Part shown: positions 7,634 through 18,779 of the stretch, piece by piece
How the letters are laid out: every line of letters starts with the position of its first letter
Position numbering within the stretch: the stretch's first letter is position 1
NCBI RefSeq assembly: GCF_007859945.1
Contig: NZ_SJPQ01000006.1
Location: 30,561-94,560, forward strand
DNA length: 64,000 nucleotides
Source: Pseudobythopirellula maris
GTDB lineage: Bacteria; Planctomycetota; Planctomycetia; Pirellulales; Lacipirellulaceae
Direction of reading: 5' to 3'
Notes under the pieces: model-generated
The model's input: only the letters and a program-made list of their open reading frames with translations
Told to the model about the DNA's origin: nothing
Databases searched by the model: none
Program-made: the position numbers and the translations under genes

Positions 7634-8533
7634 CTAACGATTTTTCGACAAGGCCGCAGGGAAGCATAGCCAATTGCCCGAAGCGGCCACTATCGACAAC
7701 GATGTATTCTCTTTCTCAACTTGTCCCATGAGTTCAAAAAACGTGTCGCTGGCATCGCTGGGCATGGGTAAAAAGGCGCCGACGCATTTCGTCACAGAGG
7801 TCCGGAGAAACAGAAGCACAAACAGAAACGGTACGCGATCGACATGCCCGTTGCAGTAACAATGCTGGTAGTCGCCGACTTCCTCCTTCATTCCCTTCAC
7901 AAAGACTGTCAACGGACGAATGCACGGCACCTTTAAGTCAGGATCATGAAACCGTCCGCGAATCTTTCCCATGGCTGGGTTTATCAACAGACTATATCCG
8001 CTTGTACTGAGAACTGAGAGATAAGCACACCTGAGGATGGCAAGCCGAATGCCATCGTCACTGAAACCATATGGAATAGTGAATTCTAATGGTGGATTCT
8101 TTCCTTCTGAGAAAAGGCGTTGGATGGCAAGGCTATTCTTCGGATTAGTGGCTTGGCCGATTATCCGAATATCCTTGCGTCCCTTAAGCCAATCAATGTC
8201 AACCGAGGTAGGGTAACCAGCTACAGTCATCTTTGCCTTCATCGGTTTGTTGCCACTAAACCGATCTTGCGTTCGCATGTAGTTCGACAAGTGAGAGTCG
8301 ATACGGGACCCTTGGTCATTGTTGCATTTCTTGCAGGTGAGCGTCTTTAGTGTGCCGCCAACTGAGCCTGGGATTACATGCTCAATGGTCAGCTCATCTA
8401 GGCGTGCTTCTTTCCAGCACAATGGGCAAATAATCGCATTGCTGCCTGAAGCTGCAATGCCATTATCGTCCATATCACGAAGGCAACGCTTGTATAGTGT
8501 TACCTTCAATCCAGCAGTGTCGCTTGCACTCAC
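7634..8533 (-). CDS. HNH endonuclease-domain protein
   Basis: Predicted 299 residues. The N-terminal domain has the zinc-bound HNH_5-like pattern CPLC (about residue 34), EHVIPGSVGG (about 50) and CKKCNND (about 66). The remaining 220 residues match nothing I recognise. GTG at 8533 was chosen because AAGGGG, inside the last codons of acnA, lies 8 bases upstream; the gap to the acnA stop is 5 bases, so translation may be coupled. Its DNA is visibly more AT-rich than acnA and other neighbours, suggesting recent acquisition. It could be an orphan restriction or defence nuclease, or a homing-type remnant; target and partners are unknown. Confidence 0.75.
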   Translation of the reverse strand: MSASDTAGLKVTLYKRCLRDMDDNGIAASGSNAIICPLCWKEARLDELTIEHVIPGSVGGTLKTLTCKKCNNDQGSRIDSHLSNYMRTQDRFSGNKPMKAKMTVAGYPTSVDIDWLKGRKDIRIIGQATNPKNSLAIQRLFSEGKNPPLEFTIPYGFSDDGIRLAILRCAYLSVLSTSGYSLLINPAMGKIRGRFHDPDLKVPCIRPLTVFVKGMKEEVGDYQHCYCNGHVDRVPFLFVLLFLRTSVTKCVGAFLPMPSDASDTFFELMGQVEKENTSLSIVAASGNWLCFPAALSKNR

Positions 8534-8538
8534 TCGGC

Positions 8539-11313
<2,775 letters not shown>

Positions 11314-11534
11314 GGCGAGCTGCGGTTGGGGGAGGAAATTTTTCGGATGGGCGTGCGCCTGCGGCAGCGATGATACCAAATCACGCAAAAAAGGGGAGTT
11401 GGCGCGGCGAGCGTCAAACCGAGGGCAGTAGCCGACGACCCAACCGCCGTAAGCGGATCGGCCCGCGTCGCGCAGCGACGCGGCTAAAGACTCCTGGCAG
11501 GGGACGCCAATGGTGGCGCCAGCCGAAACGCCGC

Positions 11535-11906
11535 TCAGCAGAGGCGGGCGCCGTTCGGCGCGTCGCGGTCGGCCGCCAGCAGCGCAACGCCTCCCGATTC
11601 GACCGGAACGCCCAGCACGAGCGCCTCGCTGACGAATTTACCGATCTGCTTGGGCGGCAGGTTCACCACCGCGGCGACCTGGCGGCCGACGAGCTGCTCG
11701 GCGGTGTAGAGCGACACGATTTGGGCGCTGCTGCGTTTGACGCCCACCGCCGGGCCGAAGTCGATCGTCAGCTCCAGCGCCGGCTTACGTGCGCCCTCTA
11801 GCGGCTGGGCGGCTAGGACCGTGCCGAGGCGAACGTCGACCTTCAAGAAGTCGTCGAAGCCAATCTCCGGCGACGCGGGCGTAGCGGGGTCGTGCTCGAG
11901 GTGCAT
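11535..11906 (-). CDS. csaA: CsaA-like tRNA-binding domain protein
   Basis: This 123-residue protein is a single OB-fold tRNA-binding domain of the EMAPII/Trbp111 type: [57 protein letters not shown] and [16 protein letters not shown]. Length and architecture fit CsaA, a dimeric secretion-associated chaperone, or a free-standing tRNA-binding protein. The first 14 residues are poorly conserved. It is followed on the same strand by the acnA gene about 220 bases away, and preceded by the VapBC-like pair, with no sign of co-transcription. Confidence 0.88.
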   Translation of the reverse strand: MHLEHDPATPASPEIGFDDFLKVDVRLGTVLAAQPLEGARKPALELTIDFGPAVGVKRSSAQIVSLYTAEQLVGRQVAAVVNLPPKQIGKFVSEALVLGVPVESGGVALLAADRDAPNGARLC

Positions 11907-11957
11907 AGCGTCGTAAGCAGTTATGTCTAGGAGCAGCTTCTTAAGCCCGCGGACAGC

Positions 11958-12344
11958 TCACCAACCGAGCCGCGTCACGCCCTCCAAGCCGTCGAAGTGC
12001 CGCTCATCACGGCTGGCGATCGGCAGGCCGTGCTGCCGGGCGAGGGAGGCGATCCAGAGGTCGTTCTCGGGAATCGGCCGGCCGCGGAGCTTGAGCTCGT
12101 GGCGGAGGGTGGCGTACTCTTTGGCAGTCTCAAGGTCGGCAGCGAGGATGATCGACTGGGACTTGAGCTGTACGAAAAACGGCTCGATCGATTTCCTCAG
12201 ACGCGACCCTAGCAAGCCGAATTGGTACTCGCCGATCACATGGATCGGCAAATAGGGCCTGCCGTGCAGCCGAACCAAGCTGAGCAGTGCGTCGTCTTTA
12301 TCGACGGCGGCAGAGACCGCGTTTGTGTCGAGGATCACTCCCAT
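11958..12344 (-). CDS. VapC-type PIN-domain toxin
   Basis: This 128-residue PIN-domain protein is probably a Mg2+-dependent ribonuclease toxin. The acidic active-site residues are recognisable: VILDTNAVS (Asp 6), IGEYQFGL (Glu about 39), PENDLWIASLA (Asp about 95) and ASRDERHFDGLEGV (Asp about 113). Its start overlaps the end of the upstream antitoxin gene by 10 bases, the typical coupling of toxin-antitoxin modules. The closing DERHFDGLEGVTRLGW is characteristic of VapC C-termini. Confidence 0.87.
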   Translation of the reverse strand: MGVILDTNAVSAAVDKDDALLSLVRLHGRPYLPIHVIGEYQFGLLGSRLRKSIEPFFVQLKSQSIILAADLETAKEYATLRHELKLRGRPIPENDLWIASLARQHGLPIASRDERHFDGLEGVTRLGW

Positions 12345-12604
12345 CCCTCGGGATCGACACGCGAGAATTCCTCATCGACGATGGCTTGGACTTCGGCGAC
12401 AGCTTTTGGATCGGCTTTGCCGAAGCTGTTCCACCAAGCCAGCGCCTCAGCTTCCTTCATCGCGGCGTCCCCGGCAGCTGCGGATTGCTCGATATTGCAT
12501 TGGGCCGCCATCAGAATGAACTGTTCGACACTAACGCCGTGCGCAGCGCTCGCGGCAGCGATCTGTGGGTAGAGCTCATCGGGAATATCGACGGTGGTCT
12601 TCAT
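12335..12604 (-). CDS. VapB-like antitoxin
   Basis: This 89-residue protein begins MKTTVDIPDELYPQIAAASA, a ribbon-helix-helix-like strand and helix typical of antitoxins that bind their own operator. The acidic and Ala-rich C-terminal region (residues about 45-89, ending DEEFSRVDPEGWE) would be the toxin-neutralising part. It lies directly upstream of, and overlaps by 10 bases, the PIN-domain gene, which supports the pairing. Family assignment within the antitoxin superfamilies is tentative. Confidence 0.78.
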   Translation of the reverse strand: MKTTVDIPDELYPQIAAASAAHGVSVEQFILMAAQCNIEQSAAAGDAAMKEAEALAWWNSFGKADPKAVAEVQAIVDEEFSRVDPEGWE

Positions 12605-12643
12605 ACCCGTAATTCTAGCTCACCCCACCGCTCTAGGCCAACC

Positions 12644-14665
12644 TTATCGCCGCGTCAGCAGCTCTTGCCGGTAACGCCGGATCACGTCGGCCCGCAGCAA
12701 CAGGCCCACGAGGCGGCGGTTCTCGCCCTGCCCCACTTCGACGGGCAGGGTCTCCACGTCGCGGGCGCCGAAGTCGCGCATCGCTTCGAGCAGGTTCTCC
12801 GACGGGTGGACCGCCAGCGGCGCACGCAGCGCGATGTCTTCGGCGTTTACCAGCGCGGGGGGCATGTCGCTGTCCAAGACCCGGTGCAGGTCTTCGGCGC
12901 GGATGATGCCGATCAGCTTGTTGTCGTGGCCGATGACCGGCAACGACTCGATCTCGGGGTGCTCGCGCGCGATGCGCACGATCTCCAGGCCGTTTGCCTC
13001 GGGCTTGAGGATCGGGAAGTTGCGGATCATCACGTCGCGGACCATCACGTGGTCGAGCGTGTGCATGTCGTGGCCGCGCGAGATGTGCTCGCCGCGTCGC
13101 GAGAGCTTTTTGGTGTAGATGTTGTCGTGGTCGATCATCTTGGCGACCACGCTCGCCAGCCCGGCAGCAGCCATGATGGGCAAAATGATCTCGTACTGGT
13201 CGGTCATCTCGTAAACGATCAGGATCGCCGAGAGCACGCCTTGCGTGGTGCCCGCAACCACCGCCCCCATGCCAACAATGGCGTACACCCCCGGCGAGTG
13301 GCTGTACTCGGGGACCCACATGTTCATCACGATGCCGAACGCCCCGCCGAGCGTGGCGCCGAGGTAGAGCGACGGCGCGAACACGCCCCCCGAACCGCCG
13401 CCGGCGAGGGTGAGGCTCGTGAGCAGCGGCTTGAGCAGCACCAGCGGCGCAAGCCAGAGCAGCTCGCCGAGCATCCGCTCCGGGTCGAGCGCTACACTCT
13501 TCTGCGAGGCGGCCTGGAACAGCCGCTTGAGCGTGGCGAGCGGCATGGCCAATGGCGAGGCGTCTTCTTCGCTGGCGATGGCCGGCTCGGCGGTCCTTGG
13601 CAGTTTGAGGTGCAGCGAGTGCTCGACCACTTCGTAGCCGACACCCATCAGCGGCGGCGGCGGGTGGCGCCCCTCGGCCAATTCGGCCGCCATCGCGGCC
13701 GACACGTTGGGGGGCGTCGTCGGGTACAGCGCGCCCGACACGCCCACGAGCAAACCGATCACGACCGCCCGCTTCCACCAGCTAGGCAACAACTTGAGGG
13801 TCACGTCTTCTAAGCCGTAGAGCATTTTGACGAACAGCCCGGCGGCGAGCCCCGCCACGAGTCCGAGGACGAGGTAGCTGGGCAGCTGCACCCAGGCGCC
13901 GGCGAAGGCGTACTCCAGGTCGGCGAACGCCGGGTCGAGGCGGTGCTCGCCGAAGTGCTGTTGCACGACGTCGGCGATCACGCTCGCCAGCACGATCGGT
14001 GTGAGCGACTCGACGGCGAAGCTGCCGAGGATGATCTCGCCGGCGAACATCACCCCGGCGAGCGGGGCGTTGAACGTGGCGCTGATGCCGGCCGCGGCGC
14101 CGGCGGCGACCAACACCTTGATGTTGCGCGCCGAGAGCCGGAAGAACTGCCCGGCGGTGCTGCCCAAGGCCGAGCCGATCTGCACGATCGGCCCCTCGCG
14201 GCCGACCGAACCGCCCGTGCCAATCGTCACCCCCGAGGCGAGGATTTTCACGAGCGCTACCTTCGGGCGGATCACCCCATCGTGTCGCGCCACGGCTGTG
14301 ATCACCTCCGGCACGCCGGCGCCGCCGGCCTCGGGAGCGAAACGCCTGGTGAACCAGGCCACCAGCAACAGGCCGAGCGCGGGACAGATCGCCATGACGG
14401 CGGTCCAGCCGTAGGCGGCGGCCTCCTCGGCCTTGCCGGCTTGGTGGTAAGCCCCGCCGAACGTCCATTCCGAGACCCCTTCAATAATGAAGGTGAAAAG
14501 GACGGCGCCAAAACCCGCCAGCAAACCGACCACACCAGCCAGCAGCATCGTCAGCGCCCCGCCCGGCAGCACGCCTCGGTGCGTCACCGACCTGATCTGC
14601 GCGGCGAGCCCCGATAGGGAGAAGTTGGAAGGGACCGGGGTGGGCGACGGGGAGGCGGGGGCCAT
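12644..14665 (-). CDS. ClC-type chloride channel/antiporter with C-terminal CBS pair
   Basis: Predicted 673 residues with about ten hydrophobic spans. The ClC selectivity blocks are present: GAGVPEV, GSVGREGPIVQIGS with the gating glutamate (about residue 156), and GGVFAPSLYLGA. The gating Glu suggests a Cl-/H+ antiporter or a voltage-like gated channel, though only experiment separates these. Residues about 535-673 form a CBS-domain pair (VMVRDVMIRNFPIL, then LPVIGHDNKLIGIIRAEDL), likely nucleotide-sensing. MAPASPSPTPVPSNF was taken as start because the 66 codons upstream look untranslated. The gene is divergent from serC. Confidence 0.9.
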   Translation of the reverse strand: MAPASPSPTPVPSNFSLSGLAAQIRSVTHRGVLPGGALTMLLAGVVGLLAGFGAVLFTFIIEGVSEWTFGGAYHQAGKAEEAAAYGWTAVMAICPALGLLLVAWFTRRFAPEAGGAGVPEVITAVARHDGVIRPKVALVKILASGVTIGTGGSVGREGPIVQIGSALGSTAGQFFRLSARNIKVLVAAGAAAGISATFNAPLAGVMFAGEIILGSFAVESLTPIVLASVIADVVQQHFGEHRLDPAFADLEYAFAGAWVQLPSYLVLGLVAGLAAGLFVKMLYGLEDVTLKLLPSWWKRAVVIGLLVGVSGALYPTTPPNVSAAMAAELAEGRHPPPPLMGVGYEVVEHSLHLKLPRTAEPAIASEEDASPLAMPLATLKRLFQAASQKSVALDPERMLGELLWLAPLVLLKPLLTSLTLAGGGSGGVFAPSLYLGATLGGAFGIVMNMWVPEYSHSPGVYAIVGMGAVVAGTTQGVLSAILIVYEMTDQYEIILPIMAAAGLASVVAKMIDHDNIYTKKLSRRGEHISRGHDMHTLDHVMVRDVMIRNFPILKPEANGLEIVRIAREHPEIESLPVIGHDNKLIGIIRAEDLHRVLDSDMPPALVNAEDIALRAPLAVHPSENLLEAMRDFGARDVETLPVEVGQGENRRLVGLLLRADVIRRYRQELLTRR

Positions 14666-14934
14666 AGGGCCGGAGGGTTGAGAGGTGATACGGCGAGGCG
14701 GAAGGACTCCCCAGAGACTATTCGCGTAGCCCCGATCACGCCAGTAGCCAACTCGGCAATGCGAGCGGCGTGGAGACCGCCGCCACGCGCCGAGGCCGTT
14801 CGTAGGAAACGGGCCATCGTCAAAGCCCACACCGCCCGTTAGAATGACCCGCTTGCTGCCCACCCGTTTGTCCAGGCCTATGGGCTCAAGGTCCCCAGGC
14901 CCGCCAGAGACCCGACCCTCGAGAAACAGTCACC

Positions 14935-16089
14935 ATGTCGATCTCGCCCGCCCCGTTGTCCGAGACCCCTGCTGGCGCCTCGGTCGAAGACCGCGTTTAC
15001 AACTTCTCGGCCGGCCCCGCCGTGCTGCCGCTGTCCGTCTTGGAGCGGGCCCGCGAAGAGTTGCTCTGCATGCCGGGCGTCGGCGCCAGCATCCTGGAGA
15101 TCAGCCACCGCAGCAAAGCGTTCCTCGAGATCATCGAGACCGCCGAGGCCAATCTCCGCAAGCTGCTCGGCATCAGCGACGACTACGCCGTGCTCTTCCT
15201 CCAGGGAGGCAGCCGGCTGCAGTTCTCGATGGTCCCGATGAACCTGCTGGGCGCCGACCAATCGGCCGATTACATGGTCACCGGCTCGTGGGGCAAGAAG
15301 GCCTTGGAAGAGGCCGCCAAGGTCGGCAAGACCCGCAAGGTCTACGACGCCAAAGAGACCAACTACGACCGGCTTCCCGAGCCGTTCTGCGCGGACGGCG
15401 GCACGATGGACCTCGACCCCCAAGCCGCCTACCTGCACTACACCAGCAACGAGACGATCCAGGGCGTGCAGTTCAGCGCCGAGCCCGAGACGCAGGGTGT
15501 GCCGCTGGTCTGCGACGCCTCGAGTGAGTTCCTCTACAAGCCGCTCGACATCGACAAGTACGGGTTGATCTACGCCTGCGCCCAAAAGAACGCCGGGCCG
15601 GCGGGGGTGACGATCGTCGTCGTCCGCAAGGACCTCGCCGAGCGGGCCGACCCGAACCTGGGGGTCTACCTCAATTTCAACACGCACATCGCGTCCGGCT
15701 CGATGGACAACACTCCGCCGACCTTCGCGATCTATATCAACAAGCTGGTGACCGACTGGCTGCTGAGCGAGGTCGGCGGCCTCGAAGCGATGCACAGCCG
15801 CAACGCCGAGAAGGCCAAGCTGCTGTACGACGTGCTCGACCAGAACGCCGAGTTCTACCAGGGCCACGCCCGGCCCGACTGCCGCAGCCTGATGAACGTG
15901 ACGTTCCGCCTGCCGAGCGACGAGCTGACCACCAAGTTCGACGCCGAGGCCAAGCAGAACGGCATGACCGACCTGAAGGGCCACCGCAGCGTCGGCGGCA
16001 TCCGCGCTTCGATCTACAACGCCATGCCCCTGGCGGGCGTCGAGACGCTCCGCGACTTCATGGTCGATTTCGCCAAGAAGAACGGATAG
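14935..16089 (+). CDS. serC: Phosphoserine aminotransferase
   Basis: This 384-residue PLP enzyme converts 3-phosphohydroxypyruvate and glutamate to phosphoserine in serine synthesis. It has YNFSAGPAVLPLSVLERARE at the N-terminus, FLQGGSRLQFSMVPMNL and the internal CAQKNAGPAGVT, whose Lys is the Schiff-base residue. Length is slightly longer than Escherichia coli SerC (362) because of an 18-residue N-terminal extension. serA follows 136 bases downstream on the same strand, so the second and first steps of the pathway are probably co-transcribed, although a GC-rich repeat lies between them. Confidence 0.95.
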   Translation: MSISPAPLSETPAGASVEDRVYNFSAGPAVLPLSVLERAREELLCMPGVGASILEISHRSKAFLEIIETAEANLRKLLGISDDYAVLFLQGGSRLQFSMVPMNLLGADQSADYMVTGSWGKKALEEAAKVGKTRKVYDAKETNYDRLPEPFCADGGTMDLDPQAAYLHYTSNETIQGVQFSAEPETQGVPLVCDASSEFLYKPLDIDKYGLIYACAQKNAGPAGVTIVVVRKDLAERADPNLGVYLNFNTHIASGSMDNTPPTFAIYINKLVTDWLLSEVGGLEAMHSRNAEKAKLLYDVLDQNAEFYQGHARPDCRSLMNVTFRLPSDELTTKFDAEAKQNGMTDLKGHRSVGGIRASIYNAMPLAGVETLRDFMVDFAKKNG

Positions 16090-16097
16090 CAGAACCG

Positions 16098-16185
16098 CCC
16101 TCCCCTCGCGGGGGAGGGCCGGGGTGGGGGCGCCCCGGTTACCCACTTCACCCCCATCCCAACCCTCCCCCACCGGGGAGGGAGC
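16098..16185. repeat. GC-rich repeat element, copy 1 (between serC and serA)
   Basis: About 88 bases rich in GGGAGGG/CCCTCCC, with near-complementary ends and the central block TGGGGGCGCCCCGGTTACCC (16125-16144). Its reverse complement matches the element at 36428-36522 along most of its length. It could fold into a long imperfect hairpin inside the serC-serA transcript. Confidence 0.65.
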
Positions 16186-16225
16186 AACTGACCTCTCACC
16201 TCCGACCTCCTCCCCCTCCCCAGCC

Positions 16226-17845
16226 ATGCCCAGCGTTATCGTTCTCGACCCGCTCGCTCAAGAAGGCCTCGACCTGTTGGACGCCGCCGAGGGGATCACC
16301 TACGAGGTCCGCACCGGCTTGAAGGGTGACGACCTCCGTGAGGCCGTTTCGCAATTCGACGGCGCCATCTGCCGCAGCGGCGTGAAGCTCACCTCCGACG
16401 TGCTCACGGGCAAGAGCAAGCTCAAGGCGGTCGTGCGGGCCGGCGTCGGCACCGACAACATCGACAAAGACGCGGCCACCAAGGCGGGCGTGGTGGTGAT
16501 GAACACCCCGGCCGGCAACACGATCAGCACCGCCGAGCACGCCATCGCGCTGATGCTCGCGATGAGCCGCTCGATCGCCCCGGCTTACCAGTCGCTCATC
16601 GAGGGCCGCTGGGACCGCAAGGCGTTCATGGGCGCCCAGGTCGCCGGCAAGACGCTCGGCATCGTCGGGCTGGGCCGCATCGGCCTGGCCGTCGCCGCCC
16701 GCGCCAAGGCACTCGAGATGGACCTGATCGGTTACGACCCCTTCATGTCGGCCGAACGCGCCAAGCAGCTCGGCATCGAACTGGTGGAGAACGTGGCCGA
16801 CATGCTGCCGCGCGTCGACTACCTCACGGTCCACACGCCGCTCACCGAAGAGACCCGCAATTTGATCTCGACCGAGCAGATCGAAGTCATGAAGCCGGGC
16901 GCCCGGCTCATCAACTGCGCACGCGGCGGCATCTACGACGAAGCCGCCCTGGCCGAGGGCCTCAAGGCGGGCAAGATCGCCGGCGTCGCGCTCGACGTTT
17001 ACCCGGACGAGCCCTGCACCGACAGCCCGCTGTTCGGCATGCCGGGCGTCGTTTGCACGCCCCACCTGGGAGCGAGCACCGAAGAGGCCCAGACGCAGGT
17101 CGCCGTCGAGGCCGTCGAGCTGCTCACCGCGTACCTGAGCACCGGCGCCATCCGCTGTGCGGTCAACGTCCCCTCGCTGGACCCGCAAACGCTCGCCTCG
17201 CTCCGCAGCTACTTGGACCTGGCCCACCGCCTGGGACGCTTGGCGGCCGGCCTCGACCCCAGCGGCCTCACGAAGTGCCAGCTCACCTACCGCGGCGAAC
17301 TCGCCGAACGCGACACCAAGGTGCTCACCTCGGCCTTCGCCGTCGGGCTGCTCGAAGACGCCATGCCCGAGTCGCTCAACCTCGTGAACGCCGAGTCGCT
17401 GCTCCGCGACCGCGGCATCGAACTTGTCGAAGCCAAGAACAGCCACCAGGGCGCCTTCCGTTCGGCGATCGGCGTGGAGCTCGCCTCGGCCGGCAGCTCG
17501 CACACCATGACCGGCGCCATCCTTGGCGCCGACATGCCGCGCCTCGTGGAGATCGACGGCTACCGACTCGAGTCGTTCCTCGACGGCTTCCTGTTGCTGT
17601 TCAAGCACAAAGACGTTCCCGGCATCATCGGCTCGGTCGGCACGACGCTCGGCGACGCGGGTGTGAACATCGCTCAGATGGCCGTGGGCCGCGAGGCCCA
17701 GGGCGGCGAAGCCGTGGCGGTGCTCAACATCGACGGCGAGCCGCCGCAGTCGGCCGTCGACGCCGTGCTCGCCCACGAGGCGATCACCAAAGCGAAGGTC
17801 GTCCGCCTGCCTGCCGCGGGCACGCTGCCAAGCTGGCTCGGCTGA
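16226..17845 (+). CDS. serA: D-3-phosphoglycerate dehydrogenase (long form with ACT domain)
   Basis: Predicted 539 residues, the long SerA architecture: substrate-binding and NAD-binding domains (residues 1-315), an ASB-like intervening domain and a C-terminal ACT domain (about 465-539, FKHKDVPGIIGSVGTTLGD). The NAD fold shows GIVGLGRIGLAVAARAKALE. Catalytic Arg, Glu and His are in NCARGGIYDE, DVYPDEP and TPHLGAST. It commits 3-phosphoglycerate to serine synthesis, and the ACT domain is usually the serine feedback site. The start MPSVIVLDPLAQEGLDLLD is chosen because the frame upstream is repeat sequence. It pairs with serC upstream. Confidence 0.95.
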   Translation: MPSVIVLDPLAQEGLDLLDAAEGITYEVRTGLKGDDLREAVSQFDGAICRSGVKLTSDVLTGKSKLKAVVRAGVGTDNIDKDAATKAGVVVMNTPAGNTISTAEHAIALMLAMSRSIAPAYQSLIEGRWDRKAFMGAQVAGKTLGIVGLGRIGLAVAARAKALEMDLIGYDPFMSAERAKQLGIELVENVADMLPRVDYLTVHTPLTEETRNLISTEQIEVMKPGARLINCARGGIYDEAALAEGLKAGKIAGVALDVYPDEPCTDSPLFGMPGVVCTPHLGASTEEAQTQVAVEAVELLTAYLSTGAIRCAVNVPSLDPQTLASLRSYLDLAHRLGRLAAGLDPSGLTKCQLTYRGELAERDTKVLTSAFAVGLLEDAMPESLNLVNAESLLRDRGIELVEAKNSHQGAFRSAIGVELASAGSSHTMTGAILGADMPRLVEIDGYRLESFLDGFLLLFKHKDVPGIIGSVGTTLGDAGVNIAQMAVGREAQGGEAVAVLNIDGEPPQSAVDAVLAHEAITKAKVVRLPAAGTLPSWLG

Positions 17846-17895
17846 CGCGTTGCGACACGGCAAGAGACGCAAGCCTCCGAGGGGCGTAAGCCTAC

Positions 17896-17926
17896 AGCCA
17901 GAGGCGCAAGCGCTCCTGGCTTTATT
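17896..17926 (+). terminator. Possible terminator or REP hairpin after serA
   Basis: AGCCAGAGGCGC and GCGCTCCTGGCT flank a 2-base loop with one small internal mismatch, followed by TTATT. It is 50 bases past the serA stop. The T-tract is weak, and similar sequences occur as dispersed repeats in planctomycetes, so either role is possible. Confidence 0.4.
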
Positions 17927-18000
17927 GCTCCTTACCGCCTGCGGCGACCCTGGTTTCAAAAAACTCGGGCGGCCCGCGGTTTATTGGCGAGACGTTCGCC

Positions 18001-18687
18001 TCACGCCGCCGCACGCAGGTCGCCGAACAGCCGCTCGAGTCCCTTGCGGCTCTTGCCCCAGTCGAGCCATTGGCCGGGGATGTGGGTGGCGGCTTCGACC
18101 AGGGTCGTGCGCTCGCGGCCGCGGATCGCTACGCGGATCTCGCCCCCCAGGGCCCACACGTCGGACGGCAAAGTAGCGATCAGCGTCACGCCGTCGTCCG
18201 CTTGGTCGGCGCCTCGGAGCTCTTGGCCGCGGCGCCCCAGCGAGCAGAGTGCGCGGACGATCGTCTCGCCGACCGGCGCCGCCACTTCGCCACGCTGCTC
18301 GCGGTCGAGCTTCACGCCCATCGAGGCGTACATCGGCTGAACCACGCCGGCGAGCTTGTCGTACGGCACGCCGCCGGGAAGCGCGGCCCCCAACAGCCCC
18401 AACACCTGCTCGCCGCTGACGGTCGGCTTGGCGCCGGCCTGGGCCCGCTCGATCCGCTCACGCACCTCGGCGTGGGCGAGTAAACGCTCGAGCCGCGTCT
18501 CCTGACGCCAGTCACCAACAGGCGCCGGCGCCGCTGGCGTTTCGCCAGCCTCGGGGCTTTTGAGCGGCGCCCCACAAGCCGAGCAGAAACGGTTCTCGCC
18601 CCGCCGGCCGCAATGCGAGCAAAACACCGGCGCCACGGCGGTGAGTTTGATGGTGGGGTCGAACGCGTTGGACGAAGCAGTACTCAC
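18001..18687 (-). CDS. Zinc-ribbon protein, unknown function
   Basis: Predicted 228 residues. GTG at 18687 is favoured because GGAGAA (18694-18699) lies 6 bases upstream. A zinc ribbon with two Cys pairs (CSHCGRRGENRFCSACG) occupies residues about 22-38. A basic/acidic helical region follows (WRQETRLERLLAHAEVRERI), then a C-terminal domain of about 120 residues with no recognised fold. The ribbon suggests nucleic-acid or protein interaction, but no role can be assigned. It lies downstream of the GH35 gene on the same strand, with a gap of 92 bases. Confidence 0.6.
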   Translation of the reverse strand: MSTASSNAFDPTIKLTAVAPVFCSHCGRRGENRFCSACGAPLKSPEAGETPAAPAPVGDWRQETRLERLLAHAEVRERIERAQAGAKPTVSGEQVLGLLGAALPGGVPYDKLAGVVQPMYASMGVKLDREQRGEVAAPVGETIVRALCSLGRRGQELRGADQADDGVTLIATLPSDVWALGGEIRVAIRGRERTTLVEAATHIPGQWLDWGKSRKGLERLFGDLRAAA

Positions 18688-18779
18688 GGCGCGTTCTCCT
18701 GCTGGGCTGGCCGAAGAGGCGCCAGCGTTCTTGTGCAGGAGCCCACAAGGTCTAGATCGGCAACACCGGCTCACGAAGA

